64,000 nt of DNA from an uncultured Ruminococcus sp. GTDB taxonomy: Bacteria; Bacillota; Clostridia; Oscillospirales; Ruminococcaceae. The position numbers were made by a program, and so were the translations under genes. The notes under the pieces were generated by a model. The model worked only from the letters and a program-made list of their open reading frames with translations. It ran no database searches and was not told the DNA's origin. The DNA is taken from the NCBI GenBank assembly GCA_947627625.1, contig CANQWR010000008.1:1-64000 (forward strand), read 5' to 3'. This document shows, piece after piece, positions 43,587 through 51,966 of the stretch (positions within the stretch are counted from its first letter, which is position 1; each line of letters starts with the position of its first letter).

Positions 43587-44720
43587 ATGAGCGAACAGGA
43601 CGGATTTTCAGCATCTGCACCCGAAGAGTTTGACTACACCCCATCGGGAGAGAGAAGAGGAGACCCCACGGGAGTAGCACCTCCCGTACTTGATGACATA
43701 TCTTTTGTGGACGACGGACAGAGAAGAGGTGCACCGACAGGCGTCACGGCACCCGTTCTTGACGATATGGCGGACGACTTCAGCTACACGGCGAGGAGGG
43801 GTGCACCGACGGGAGTTGTCGCACCCATTCTTGACGACATGGAGAGTTACGACTACACCACACCAAAGGCAAAAGAACCCGAACCGCAGAAATTTATACT
43901 ATCCGACCAAGATATTATTGATGCACTCTCCCCCGAACTTAGAAATATATTTGACAATCTTTCGGACGAACAACAGCAGAAGATTATAACAATGCGTAGG
44001 GAACAGCTTGGTGCGGAAGCTCCCGAACCCGAGCTTGTAGCCCCCGTACTTGACGAACCCGACGACTATGTTCCCCCGACAGAACCCGTACACCACGAAG
44101 TTGATGCGGATCTGACCGCACCTGTCCTTGACGAACAGCCCGAGACTCCCGAATACGTCTCCAAATACGTGAACAGGGATTTGGAGAAGATAAAGGCGGA
44201 GGCAAAGAAAAAAGCTGTTGCGGACCAGTTCACCCCCCACGAAAAGGACAAAAAAGAGAGTCTCCGCATGATGATGGAGCTGAAAGAGGAGAAAAGGCAA
44301 AAGATGGCGGACAAGGGTTTCAAAATATCGATAGTTCTTGCCTTTTTGGGAGTTATTGCGGCAGTCGCCTTTTATCTTCTCTATGCGGGAAAACTCGGTC
44401 TTGCATACAAAGACGGTCTGACGGGAATATCGAATATAATAAGTGAGTCTGCAATGTACATAGCAGGAGCAATGGGACTGAGTTCAGTGCTGCTTATAAC
44501 GGGAATGGGATTTCTAAAATCTCTTGCATCGTTTATATATGTTGTAGTCTCGATAGTCCAGGTATTCCCGGGATTCATGATGATTCCGCAGCATGAGGGC
44601 AGTATGGGACTAATTATAGCCCTTTACGCCGTCGCAATAGGCTGTTCGATAGGAGTTGTCGTCACACTTTCGGCGAGCGAGTGTATAAGTGCATTTTTCA
44701 ACAGAAACAAGAGTTATTAG
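43587..44720 (+). CDS. Membrane protein with five repeated AP-V-LDD motifs, unknown function
   Basis: 377 aa. The first 150 residues are acidic, Pro-rich and disordered-looking. They carry five copies of a short motif: APPVLDD, APVLDD, APILDD, APVLDE, APVLDE, the first three each preceded by RRG-x-PTG and a spacer. A short amphipathic or Lys-rich stretch (~195-240) leads into four membrane helices (~245-375). The layout suggests a cytoplasmic docking tail for a repeated partner. No family recognised. ATG at 43587 lies 7 nt after GAGGTGA; a TATAAT at 43565 is the only promoter hint. Confidence 0.75.
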   Translation: MSEQDGFSASAPEEFDYTPSGERRGDPTGVAPPVLDDISFVDDGQRRGAPTGVTAPVLDDMADDFSYTARRGAPTGVVAPILDDMESYDYTTPKAKEPEPQKFILSDQDIIDALSPELRNIFDNLSDEQQQKIITMRREQLGAEAPEPELVAPVLDEPDDYVPPTEPVHHEVDADLTAPVLDEQPETPEYVSKYVNRDLEKIKAEAKKKAVADQFTPHEKDKKESLRMMMELKEEKRQKMADKGFKISIVLAFLGVIAAVAFYLLYAGKLGLAYKDGLTGISNIISESAMYIAGAMGLSSVLLITGMGFLKSLASFIYVVVSIVQVFPGFMMIPQHEGSMGLIIALYAVAIGCSIGVVVTLSASECISAFFNRNKSY

Positions 44721-44777
44721 AGAAATTATTCGGGGGGACAGTCCTTGCGTGAATTTTAGTACAGTAAAATTGCCGAC

Positions 44778-44806
44778 TTGAAATATCTCCGCATTTGTGG
44801 TACAAT
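44778..44806 (+). promoter_or_regulatory. Sigma-A promoter of the lipoprotein gene
   Basis: TTGAAA-17-TACAAT with TGTGG before the -10; about 30 nt ahead of the start. Confidence 0.8.
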
Positions 44807-44840
44807 TATATTATAATATCATACGGAGGAAATAAATAAT

Positions 44841-45557
44841 ATGAAAAAATTAACTGCAATCCTGCTGAGTGTTTTACTGCTTGCTTCCTGTTCGGACAGT
44901 TCCCCGCAGTCCTCTTTGGAGACATCCGAAAATTCGGGTCACGCATCGAGAATAAGTTCCGCACCTCTCAATGAGGAACTGATTGGTTCGTGGTTCGGTG
45001 AAGCCACGGGATACCGCTTTCAGGAGGACAGAAAAGTCTCCCTGATAATGGACTTCTCCTCTATACTCCACTTCACCGAGGACGGCAGTCTTGTTTCGGA
45101 CGAAAACAAAATCCCCGCTGAGGATATAGAAATTCGGGACGGCAATATAACTGCCGAGTACACCGACGAGACAACGGGGGAGTCTGCTGTAATTGTCGAG
45201 ATGGAGCTTATAGAGTCCTCCGAAAACAGCGACAGACCTCTTGACGGAATTTATAAATTATCGGGTGGTTCGTGCAAGAGTATGATTGCACAGTCTCTCT
45301 CAATGGAGGAGCAGTATATAGAAATTGAAGCTGAAATAGACGGTGAAAAGTTCAACGTGACTGTCTCCGACTATTGCGACTATGAGACGAACGGCGATGT
45401 CCTTGAGCTTTTCAGTCCGCATATGAACTATGTAGACCCGAATGCAACTTCCGTGAAATATAATTTCAAAATTGAAGATGACGTTCTGACTCTCACATAT
45501 GAGGGCGGCGAGACGGAGGTACTTGAGCGTCTGGAGACGGGGGCTGCGGACGAGTAA
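44841..45557 (+). CDS. Lipoprotein of unknown function
   Basis: 238 aa. Clear lipobox LLASC (Cys17), a Ser-rich tether, then a beta-rich domain beginning LIGSWFGEATGYRF and ending LTYEGGETEVLERL, a lipocalin-like pattern of small Gram-positive surface lipoproteins. CGGAGG precedes the ATG. Single-gene unit with its own promoter and terminator. Confidence 0.82.
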   Translation: MKKLTAILLSVLLLASCSDSSPQSSLETSENSGHASRISSAPLNEELIGSWFGEATGYRFQEDRKVSLIMDFSSILHFTEDGSLVSDENKIPAEDIEIRDGNITAEYTDETTGESAVIVEMELIESSENSDRPLDGIYKLSGGSCKSMIAQSLSMEEQYIEIEAEIDGEKFNVTVSDYCDYETNGDVLELFSPHMNYVDPNATSVKYNFKIEDDVLTLTYEGGETEVLERLETGAADE

Positions 45558-45577
45558 ATTCGGACAGATTATAAAAC

Positions 45578-45636
45578 AAATTCAAATTGCAATATACGGT
45601 CTCAATGTCGAGACGATACTGCAATTTGAATTTTTT
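45578..45636 (+). terminator. Very long inverted repeat acting as terminator
   Basis: AAATTCAAATTGCA pairs with TGCAATTTGAATTT, continued inward by GGTCTC/GAGAC around a 6-nt loop; a T-run follows. The arms are about 24 nt, unusually long for a terminator. Confidence 0.85.
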
Positions 45637-45697
45637 AATTTTATATATTAGATATTTAATTGGACGGACTTCCCCCAAGTTTCCAAAAAATCAGAAT

Positions 45698-45842
45698 AGA
45701 AGATTATCATGGGTCGGAAGTGTTTCCCCTGTGGGAATAATCATGGGGGGTTCGGGGGGATTCTTCCCCCCGACGGGGGTCTGGGGGCAAAGCCCCCTGC
45801 CCCTAATCGTTCTAATAAAAATTTGGGGACGGAGTCCCCAAT
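45698..45842 (+). repeat. GC-rich intergenic element, copy 11
   Basis: A false start (AGAAGATTATCATGG then GTCGG) is followed 25 nt later by AATAATCATGG and a copy lacking the AGAGCCCCCAATGGGGG segment. Right end CCCCTAATCGTTCTA, plus a GGGGACGGAGTCCCC hairpin. With the terminator it fills the gap 45558-45870. Confidence 0.85.
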
Positions 45843-45870
45843 GATATATTTTAGTTAGAAGGTGATTTTT

Positions 45871-46800
45871 TTGACTTCAATAGTTCTGAACCAGACGATA
45901 GTAATGCTAATACTTATGATAGCGGGAGTTATATGCCGAAAAACAGGCATAATAAGTGAAAATTCAAACAGGGAGCTGTCCTCTTTTGTACTGAAATTTG
46001 TAAATCCCGTTATGGTGTTCATGTCCTACCAGACCGAATACGACAGCAGACTTGTAAAAAATCTTCTGATATGTTTTGCAATTTCGGCTATACTGTTTTT
46101 AGTGTCAATAGTGCTGTCCTATGTGCTTATAAGGGACAAAAAAGGGCGTGAGACAGAGATAGAGAGATTTTCGGCGATATACTCAAACTGCGGATTTATG
46201 GGTATACCGCTTGTTAAAGCGATGTTCGGAATGGAGGGCGTTTTTTATCTGACTGCTTTTATAACGGTTTTCAACCTCGTTGTCTGGACGCACGGAATAA
46301 TTTTAATATCGGGTGAAAAGAATTTCAAGCAGGTCGTGAAAGTTTTCTACTCGCCGGTTATAATCTCGATAGCACTCGGACTTGTCTTTTTCTTTTGCAG
46401 GATAACTCTGCCCGAAATAATAAGCAGGTCGCTTGAATACATATCGGAACTGAATACACCGCTTGCAATGATAGTGTCGGGAATAACAATGGCGGGGACG
46501 AACCTGAAAGACCTTGTAAAAAATTTCAACATATACAGAGTGTGTCTGATAAAACTGATAATAATACCCGTTATTGCCGTTCTGGCACTCTCTCCCTTTG
46601 ACATGGACGAAAAAGTCAGGCTCACGGCGATAGTGGCACTGTCAGCACCCCCGGCGGCGATGTGTACGCTACAGTGCATAAGATACGGCAAAAATTCGCT
46701 GTATGCCTCTGAAATTTTCACCGCAGGAACTATACTCTCGGTAATTACTCTGCCAATTATCACAAGACTGACGGAATATTTAACAAAAACATCGGTATAA
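45871..46800 (+). CDS. AEC (auxin efflux carrier) family transporter
   Basis: 309 aa, about ten membrane helices in two inverted halves with the family's SNCGFMGIPL (~108-117) and a late ALSAPPAAMCT (~262-272) motif. AEC members export or exchange organic acids or amino acids; the substrate is unknown. Starts at TTG 45871, 8-9 nt after AGAAGGTG; a GTG at 45862 is part of that ribosome site. Confidence 0.87.
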   Translation: MTSIVLNQTIVMLILMIAGVICRKTGIISENSNRELSSFVLKFVNPVMVFMSYQTEYDSRLVKNLLICFAISAILFLVSIVLSYVLIRDKKGRETEIERFSAIYSNCGFMGIPLVKAMFGMEGVFYLTAFITVFNLVVWTHGIILISGEKNFKQVVKVFYSPVIISIALGLVFFFCRITLPEIISRSLEYISELNTPLAMIVSGITMAGTNLKDLVKNFNIYRVCLIKLIIIPVIAVLALSPFDMDEKVRLTAIVALSAPPAAMCTLQCIRYGKNSLYASEIFTAGTILSVITLPIITRLTEYLTKTSV

Positions 46801-46863
46801 CTTTGTGTATATTGCTGATTTTTGTAAAATTTCTTGAAAACTGTTTTATTTTTAATGGAAGTA

Positions 46864-46872
46864 TGTTATAAT
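46864..46872 (+). promoter_or_regulatory. Extended -10 promoter of the ROK regulator
   Basis: TGTTATAAT, without a good -35 at 17 nt (TTTATT at best). Predicted initiation near 46879. Confidence 0.6.
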
Positions 46873-46890
46873 AAATGTATATAAAAGACA

Positions 46891-46904
46891 ATTAGTTTAC
46901 TAAT
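46891..46904. promoter_or_regulatory. Probable ROK operator
   Basis: ATTAGT-TT-ACTAAT, a perfect palindrome centred about 19 nt after the predicted start of transcription. Its TTAGTTT/AACTAA flavour matches known XylR-type operators. The position suggests autorepression. Confidence 0.5.
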
Positions 46905-47165
46905 GTCTTGTTATAATTTATCATAGCTGAACTTCGTGCGGACGGAACAGACGTGACTATATTGCGTGAATTTCCGTGCAGTGTGCAGATAATGGGGTAT
47001 ACGCTGTGTAAATACAAAGCCCTTAATAACAGTGCAGTTGCCTCGTTATAACAGATAGTATTACAGTAATATATTTTATATTTTATCTGGATCTGATTTC
47101 GTAAGCCGAAGCTCATGTGTCTTTATTATCTTATTAAAATTTATCAAAGAATGGAGTTTTGACCA

Positions 47166-48386
47166 ATGGAAAAAAGAGGAATAAGCAAACTTGACCTGAA
47201 AAGACGCAACAGAATGCAGATACTCAGAGTCATCAGGGAATCGGGACCGATTTCAAGAGTGGACGTAGCAAGTGCCCTTGAGATAACAAGAGCAGCAGTA
47301 ACTATCATAACCAATGAGATGATCGAGGAAGGCGTGCTTGTCGAGATAGGCGAGGCACCCGTAAACGCAGAGAAACTCCAGAAGGGCAGGAGAAAAATTC
47401 TCATTGACATCAATGTCAACAGCCGTTTTGCACTTGGTGCAACCGTTGACGAAAAAGAGGTAAGTGTCGGACTTACAAATCTCAACTCGGATATTCTCGA
47501 CAAGGACAGCATGGTAATCGACGAGAGGACAACAAGCAGGGACATAATAAATTACATAATCAAAACGGGAAAGACAATGATAGAGAACAGTGCACTCACA
47601 CCCGACAAAATTTTAGGTCTTGGTGTGGGAATAGTGCCGTCAATGTGGGGAAAGCTGAAGATATTCTACAAAGACGGGATACTTGACTTCTCAAACTTTA
47701 TAGAGAAACTCCACGCAGGTCTTGACATAGACATCCACTGCGGAAACGCTGTCGCACTGATGGCTCTTGCAAGCAACGATTTCCGTGTACAGAATGGCTA
47801 TCAGACAAACACCGCATTCCTCCACAACGGCAATCAGGTGAACCTTGCGATAGTGAACAAGAACGAACTCTCAAGCGACTATATTTCCTATACATCTCTT
47901 ATAGAGAAGTATATAGTGGCACCGGGCGGAAAGAGTTACGAGGGCTATCCCAGAGGTTCTGTAAAGGCGGAGCTGTCGAGACCTGCTGTCCTCCACGCAT
48001 TCTATGATATATACTCAAAGGAGAACACACCCATTCTCTATGAGGTCACGGAGGGCGACAAGAACAGGATAAACGTTGACACTGTTTTCACAGCCGTTGC
48101 GAGAAATGAAGAGCCTGTAAAGAGCCTTGTTGACGACATTATCGCAAAGTACACGGTTCTTGTGAACAACATAGCGGTCAGCCACTTTGCAAAGAAGATA
48201 GTACTGCACAACTATCATCTTAATGAAAAGCAGTTCGACTATGTAAAGCGTGAGATGATACGCCTTGTGAGTGAGGACATAGCGGACAGAGTGGTACTCA
48301 GCAAGCTTGAGGGTGTCAGCAACTTCCTTGGTGGTTGTGCACTCATAATTCAGGATAACTTCTACATAAGGGGCGGTATGCACTGA
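47166..48386 (+). CDS. ROK-family (XylR/NagC-type) transcriptional regulator
   Basis: 406 aa. N-terminal winged helix (residues ~10-75: RRNRMQILRVIRESGPISRVDVASALEITRAAVTIITNEM split by turns) and a ROK-type domain. The sugar-kinase phosphate motif DxGxT is replaced (ATVDEKEVSVG), and the usual zinc set CxCGxxGC is absent, so it is a regulator with a modified effector pocket. It probably responds to a sugar. Preceded by ATGGAG; single-gene unit, target genes not evident nearby. Confidence 0.85.
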   Translation: MEKRGISKLDLKRRNRMQILRVIRESGPISRVDVASALEITRAAVTIITNEMIEEGVLVEIGEAPVNAEKLQKGRRKILIDINVNSRFALGATVDEKEVSVGLTNLNSDILDKDSMVIDERTTSRDIINYIIKTGKTMIENSALTPDKILGLGVGIVPSMWGKLKIFYKDGILDFSNFIEKLHAGLDIDIHCGNAVALMALASNDFRVQNGYQTNTAFLHNGNQVNLAIVNKNELSSDYISYTSLIEKYIVAPGGKSYEGYPRGSVKAELSRPAVLHAFYDIYSKENTPILYEVTEGDKNRINVDTVFTAVARNEEPVKSLVDDIIAKYTVLVNNIAVSHFAKKIVLHNYHLNEKQFDYVKREMIRLVSEDIADRVVLSKLEGVSNFLGGCALIIQDNFYIRGGMH

Positions 48387-48449
48387 ATTTTAGGTGTTAT
48401 ATTATAGTAGAATATAAAATATTCGGGGTATAATTGGAACAAATAACAA

Positions 48450-48479
48450 AAGGGCGGTGAAAACCGCCCGTTGTTTTTA
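48450..48479. terminator. Bidirectional terminator between the ROK gene and galE
   Basis: GGGCGGT/ACCGCCC with a GAAA tetraloop; T-rich on both outgoing sides. Only 5 nt from the galE stop. Confidence 0.88.
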
Positions 48480-48484
48480 TTTGG

Positions 48485-49516
48485 TTATTTGTTGTAACCT
48501 TGAGGGTTTTTGCTCTGCCAGTTCCACGAATCACGGCACATATCTTCAAGAGATTTTTTTGCGGTCCAGCTGAGAACTTCATTTGCCCGTGAGGGTTCTG
48601 CAAAACATTCGGGCAAGTCACCCGCACGTCTCTCACCGTAGGAGTAATTTAATTTAATATTGTTCACCCTCTCAAACGTCTGCACTATTTCGGTGACACT
48701 GTAGGGGACACCCGTTCCCAGATTGAATATTTCAAAAATTTTCCCGTCAGAGTTTTTACCGAGCATATAGTCGAGAGCCTTGACGTGACCGTCTGCAAGG
48801 TCGGAGACGTGTATATAGTCACGTCTGCAAGTGCCGTCGGGAGTATCGTAATCTCTGCCGAAAATCGTGAGTTTTTCTCTTCTTCCGACAGCCGTCTGAC
48901 AGATACACGGCATAAGATTATTGGGTATTCCGAGAGGGTCTTCACCTATCATGCCCGATTCGTCCGCACCGACAGGGTTGAAGTATCTGAGGAGTATTGC
49001 GGAGATATTTTTTTCGGCTTTGACAGTGTCCTCAATAATCTGTTCGGACATAAATTTGGTCCAGCCGTAAGGATTTGTACAGGCAGAGCGGCTCATATCT
49101 TCCCTGTAGGGGGAGGGATTTTCGCCACCGTAGACAGTCGCACTTGACGAGAAAATTATATTTTTTACGGAATATTTTCTCATCATTTCGAGGAGTGAGA
49201 GAGTTGCATCGAGATTGCACCTGTAGTATTCAAGAGGTTTTTCAACGGATTCCCCCACAGCTTTCAGACCTGCAAAGTGTATGACCGCATCGATTTCGTT
49301 TTCACTGAAAATTTCAGCTATTGCGGAGGTATCGGTCATATCGGCTTCATAAGTTTTGAAAGTTTTCCCCGACAGTTCCATAACCCTGTTGAGAGCTTCG
49401 GGAGAGCTGTTTGAATAGTTGTCGGCAGTCACTATTTCATACCCCGAACGCAAGAGACTGAGGGCAGTGTGAGAGCCTATATAGCCTGCACCGCCTGCGA
49501 GAAATATTTTACCCAT
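48485..49516 (-). CDS. galE: UDP-glucose 4-epimerase
   Basis: Interconverts UDP-glucose and UDP-galactose for galactose use and glycan synthesis. 343 aa. NAD site GGAGYIGSH (8-16), SSSATVYG with catalytic Ser, and YGWTK with catalytic Tyr-Lys (~149-153). C-terminal FNLGTG and RRAGDLPECFA are typical. AAAAGGAG precedes the ATG. Confidence 0.96.
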   Translation of the reverse strand: MGKIFLAGGAGYIGSHTALSLLRSGYEIVTADNYSNSSPEALNRVMELSGKTFKTYEADMTDTSAIAEIFSENEIDAVIHFAGLKAVGESVEKPLEYYRCNLDATLSLLEMMRKYSVKNIIFSSSATVYGGENPSPYREDMSRSACTNPYGWTKFMSEQIIEDTVKAEKNISAILLRYFNPVGADESGMIGEDPLGIPNNLMPCICQTAVGRREKLTIFGRDYDTPDGTCRRDYIHVSDLADGHVKALDYMLGKNSDGKIFEIFNLGTGVPYSVTEIVQTFERVNNIKLNYSYGERRAGDLPECFAEPSRANEVLSWTAKKSLEDMCRDSWNWQSKNPQGYNK

Positions 49517-49578
49517 AATATTATTAACTCCTTTTATTTATATTTTTAATTTATATTTTTATATTTTATAATTTGCGG

Positions 49579-49983
49579 TCACTCTCCGATGGCATAGGAG
49601 ATCTTTTCCCTCTCGAGAGCCTTTGTCAGTTCGTCAATTGTATTCTGGACAGCACCATCGTCCACGATTTTCACAACGGTGTCGGTGCCGTTTGACTTTG
49701 CATAGCTGACAGCTTCCTGAAGAGAGACTTCCCCGTCCGCACAGAAGACAGTCCCGCCTGTTATTCTGATCTCGGTGTAAGCGGGAGGAGAGCTTGTGGC
49801 GGTCTGTATTTCGGTGAATGAAACGTCATCGCCGCCGATTTGGAGAGAATCCAGACCACGCATTTTCAGAAAGAAAGACATACCGAGCAGAATTAAAACT
49901 ATCATCATAAGACAGAAAGTGTCGAGAAATATTCTCTTATATTTTCTGCGTTTTTTTGCGGATTTTCTCTTTTTTGCGGACAC
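49579..49983 (-). CDS. Single-span membrane protein with an ExbD-like extracytoplasmic domain
   Basis: 134 aa. A very basic N-terminus (12 Lys/Arg in the first 17), one membrane helix (~19-40), a Ser/Thr linker and a compact domain (~73-134: GTVFCADGEVSLQEAVSYAK... DTVVKIVDDGA---TIDELTKAL). This order of strand-helix-strand-helix recalls ExbD/TolR, but no ExbB partner is next to it, so the similarity is tentative. GTG start at 49983, 7 nt after GAGGGGGA. Confidence 0.7.
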   Translation of the reverse strand: MSAKKRKSAKKRRKYKRIFLDTFCLMMIVLILLGMSFFLKMRGLDSLQIGGDDVSFTEIQTATSSPPAYTEIRITGGTVFCADGEVSLQEAVSYAKSNGTDTVVKIVDDGAVQNTIDELTKALEREKISYAIGE

Positions 49984-50017
49984 ATTGAACTCCCCCTCTC
50001 GTTTGCATTACAGTAAT

Positions 50018-50046
50018 ATAATATCACATTTTTCACAAAAAGTCAA
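50018..50046 (-). promoter_or_regulatory. Sigma-A promoter of the ExbD-like gene
   Basis: Minus-strand TTGACT-17-TATTAT with TGTGA before the -10. Confidence 0.78.
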
Positions 50047-50057
50047 GTATATTATTA

Positions 50058-50142
50058 GAACAATAGGGGGCAGGGGCTTCCGCCCTGACGGGGGACTCCG
50101 TCCTCGGACCTCTGCAAGGGGGTTAAAAACCCCCTTGACCCC
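50058..50142 (-). repeat. GC-rich intergenic element, divergent copy 12a
   Basis: Minus-oriented right end (GAACAATAGGGGGCAGGGGC) followed by a diverged centre with GACGGGGGACTCCGTC and AAGGGGGTTAAAAACCCCCTT hairpins. Confidence 0.65.
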
Positions 50143-50177
50143 CATAATAGAAACAACAGCCAATTCCGCTAATTTTT

Positions 50178-50356
50178 TCCTCTGTGGGAATAATCATGGG
50201 GGGTCTGGGGGGATTCTTCCCCCCAGTGGGGGTTTGGGGGCAAAGCCCCCAAGGGGGTTCAGGGGGCAACGCCCCCTGCCCCTAATCGTTAATGGGGGTT
50301 TGGGGGCGTAGCCCCCAACAAGCAACTCCTCCAATAGGAGTGGGGGAGAAGTCCCC
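50178..50356 (+). repeat. GC-rich intergenic element, copies 12b/12c
   Basis: A complete plus-oriented copy (AATAATCATGG to CCCCTAATCGTTAAT) runs into a partial second unit (GGGGGCGTAGCCCCC, GGGGAGAAGTCCCC). With 12a and two divergent promoters this fills the 447-nt gap 49984-50431. Confidence 0.88.
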
Positions 50357-50369
50357 AATTAAACAAGTC

Positions 50370-50398
50370 TTGACTTTTAGTTTTCTATATGCTATACT
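50370..50398 (+). promoter_or_regulatory. Sigma-A promoter of the dTMP kinase gene
   Basis: TTGACT-17-TATACT, starting 14 nt after the end of the GC-rich element. Confidence 0.75.
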
Positions 50399-50431
50399 TT
50401 TCGGGAGAGATAAAGAAGGGAGTTTTTGGAA

Positions 50432-51100
50432 ATGAGAGGAAAGATAATTGTCTTTGAGGGTGTGGACGGAAGCGGAAAAAATACACAGTCCGAAATGCTC
50501 GGGGAGTACCTTGAAAAAATCGGAAAGAGAGTAAAAAAAGTCTCTTTTCCCGACTATGAAAGTGAGTCATCATCACTTGTCAGAATGTACCTGAAAGGCA
50601 GATTCGGCGAAAATCCCGACTCTGTGAACCCTTACGCCTGTTCGAGTTTCTATGCCGTGGACAGGTATGCGGTTTTCAAGAGCGGACTTGAAAATTTTTA
50701 CGGTGAGGGGGGAATAGTCGTTGCGGACAGGTACACCACTTCAAACGCCGTCCACCAGTGTGCAAAACTGCCTGAGAGGGAGAGGGACAGTTTTCTTGAA
50801 TGGCTGTTTGAATACGAGTACAGTCTTTTGGGGATACCCGAGCCTGACGCTGTTATATATCTGAGAGTGCCGTATGAAGTGGGTGCGGAACTTGTCATGA
50901 AGAGGTACAGCGGTGACGACAAAAAGAGAGACATTCACGAAAAAAATCTTGACTATTTAAGGCGTTCATGTGAATCGGCGGACTACTGTGCGGAGAAGTA
51001 CGGCTGGAGGACAGTTGAGTGCATGGGGGAGAGTTGCATGAAAAGCCCCGAGGAAATAGCTTTGGAAGTCAGAAATATTGTGCAGAATATACAAATCTGA
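50432..51100 (+). CDS. Thymidylate kinase-family protein
   Basis: 222 aa. P-loop FEGVDGSGKNTQ (~8-19), DRY-type motif ADRYTTSNAVHQ (~97-108) and a LID-like KRYSGDDKKRDIHE (~154-167). It phosphorylates dTMP to dTDP or a related nucleotide. In the P-loop the usual GKST/GKTT is GKNT. It is a second-type Tmk found in many Clostridia. ATG at 50432 is 9 nt after GGGAG; a TTG 6 nt earlier is too close. Confidence 0.85.
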   Translation: MRGKIIVFEGVDGSGKNTQSEMLGEYLEKIGKRVKKVSFPDYESESSSLVRMYLKGRFGENPDSVNPYACSSFYAVDRYAVFKSGLENFYGEGGIVVADRYTTSNAVHQCAKLPERERDSFLEWLFEYEYSLLGIPEPDAVIYLRVPYEVGAELVMKRYSGDDKKRDIHEKNLDYLRRSCESADYCAEKYGWRTVECMGESCMKSPEEIALEVRNIVQNIQI

Positions 51101-51151
51101 AGTCCTTAAAACGGCAAAAATTGTTATTTTATACGAAAAATTTTCAGGCTA

Positions 51152-51180
51152 TTGACTTTTCTGAAAAAACAGTATATAAT
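51152..51180 (+). promoter_or_regulatory. Sigma-A promoter of infC-rpmI-rplT
   Basis: TTGACT-17-TATAAT. Initiation near 51187 gives a leader of about 220 nt. Confidence 0.82.
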
Positions 51181-51186
51181 TTTCAG

Positions 51187-51406
51187 AGTGAACAAAGCAG
51201 AACTATCCGTTCTCACCGTGAGGCTCAGCTTAAACGGTAAATATACGGCATTGCGGTGCGGTTTTTTCGGAGGGAATTTTTTTCCTTTGGGGGGACTGTT
51301 GCCGTGCAGGTTGTATGGGTGCGGAAGTTTCCGTGCCCGTTTTGTTTTGCCCTGTGTACAGGGTTATCGGACAATAACTATTCATAAAAATTTGGAGGTG
51401 CTTAAC
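51187..51406 (+). promoter_or_regulatory. infC leader with an attenuator-like hairpin
   Basis: Contains GGGTGCGG/CCGTGCCC (51317-51338, 8 bp including wobble pairs, 6-nt loop) followed by GTTTTGTTTT, a terminator-like element about 60 nt before the infC start. In Bacillus this leader is controlled by ribosomal protein L20 through transcription attenuation; here the same logic is inferred. With the gene-free 51101-51186 it makes up the gap between the kinase gene and infC. Confidence 0.6.
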
Positions 51407-51928
51407 ATCAGCAAGCAGGAACTGCAAATAAACGAGGAGATAAGGGATAAAGAGGTTCTGGTGATAGATGCCGCAGGAAAGAAACTCGGTGTTATGTCGG
51501 CGAAAGATGCCCAGAAGACCGCCTTTGAACAGGAGCTTGACCTTGTAAAGATAGCTCCACAGGCGACTCCTCCCGTGTGCCGTATAATGGACTACGGCAA
51601 GTATTGCTTTGAACAGGCAAAACGTGAAAAAGAGGCGAAAAAGAATCAGAAGGTCGTTTCGGTGAAAGAGATAAGGATGTTCTCCACTATCGACACTCAC
51701 GATTTTGAGACAAAAGTCGGTCAGGCTCTGAAATTTCTTCAGGGCGGCGACAAGCTGAAAGTCTCCGTCAGATTCCGCAGGAGAGCGATTGCCCATCCTG
51801 AACTCGGAAGTGAACTTATCGAGCGTTTCAGGCAGGCAGTTTCCTCGGCAGGCACGGCGGATAAACCTGCAAAGATGGAAGGCAGAAGCATAGTTATATT
51901 CATAAACCCGAAGCCGAACAGCAAGTGA
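51407..51928 (+). CDS. infC: Translation initiation factor IF-3, ATC start
   Basis: 173 aa. N-terminal INEEIRDKEVLVID domain, a helical linker (~75-90) and a C-terminal domain with KEIRMFSTIDTHDFETK and VSVRFRRRAIAHPELG. It keeps ribosomal subunits apart and proofreads start codons. No ATG/GTG/TTG suits the frame; ATC at 51407 lies 8 nt after GGAGG, in keeping with the rare AUU/AUC start by which infC controls itself in other bacteria. Confidence 0.95.
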   Translation: MSKQELQINEEIRDKEVLVIDAAGKKLGVMSAKDAQKTAFEQELDLVKIAPQATPPVCRIMDYGKYCFEQAKREKEAKKNQKVVSVKEIRMFSTIDTHDFETKVGQALKFLQGGDKLKVSVRFRRRAIAHPELGSELIERFRQAVSSAGTADKPAKMEGRSIVIFINPKPNSK

Positions 51929-51966
51929 TGTAAAATCAAAGATAATCAGTCAAGGAGGTAAGAGAG

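Larger units (their letters stand above)
46801..47165 (+). other. 365-nt leader region of the ROK regulator gene
   Basis: No gene. Contains an extended -10 (46864-46872), a perfect inverted repeat right after it (46891-46904), a second inverted repeat TATTAC-A-GTAATA (47059-47071) and about 250 nt of moderately GC-containing sequence between them that could be a structured leader RNA. I could not match it to a known riboswitch or 6S RNA. Confidence 0.6.

Noticed and set aside
46905-47140. Candidate 6S or other known RNA in the ROK leader
   Set aside because: I could not fold it into the long bubble-bearing hairpin of 6S RNA or match a riboswitch core, so it is only noted as a leader.
51152-51406. 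Extended 258-aa form of IF-3 from an upstream ATG
   Set aside because: The extra 85 codons cover the promoter and leader hairpin and are not IF-3-like.
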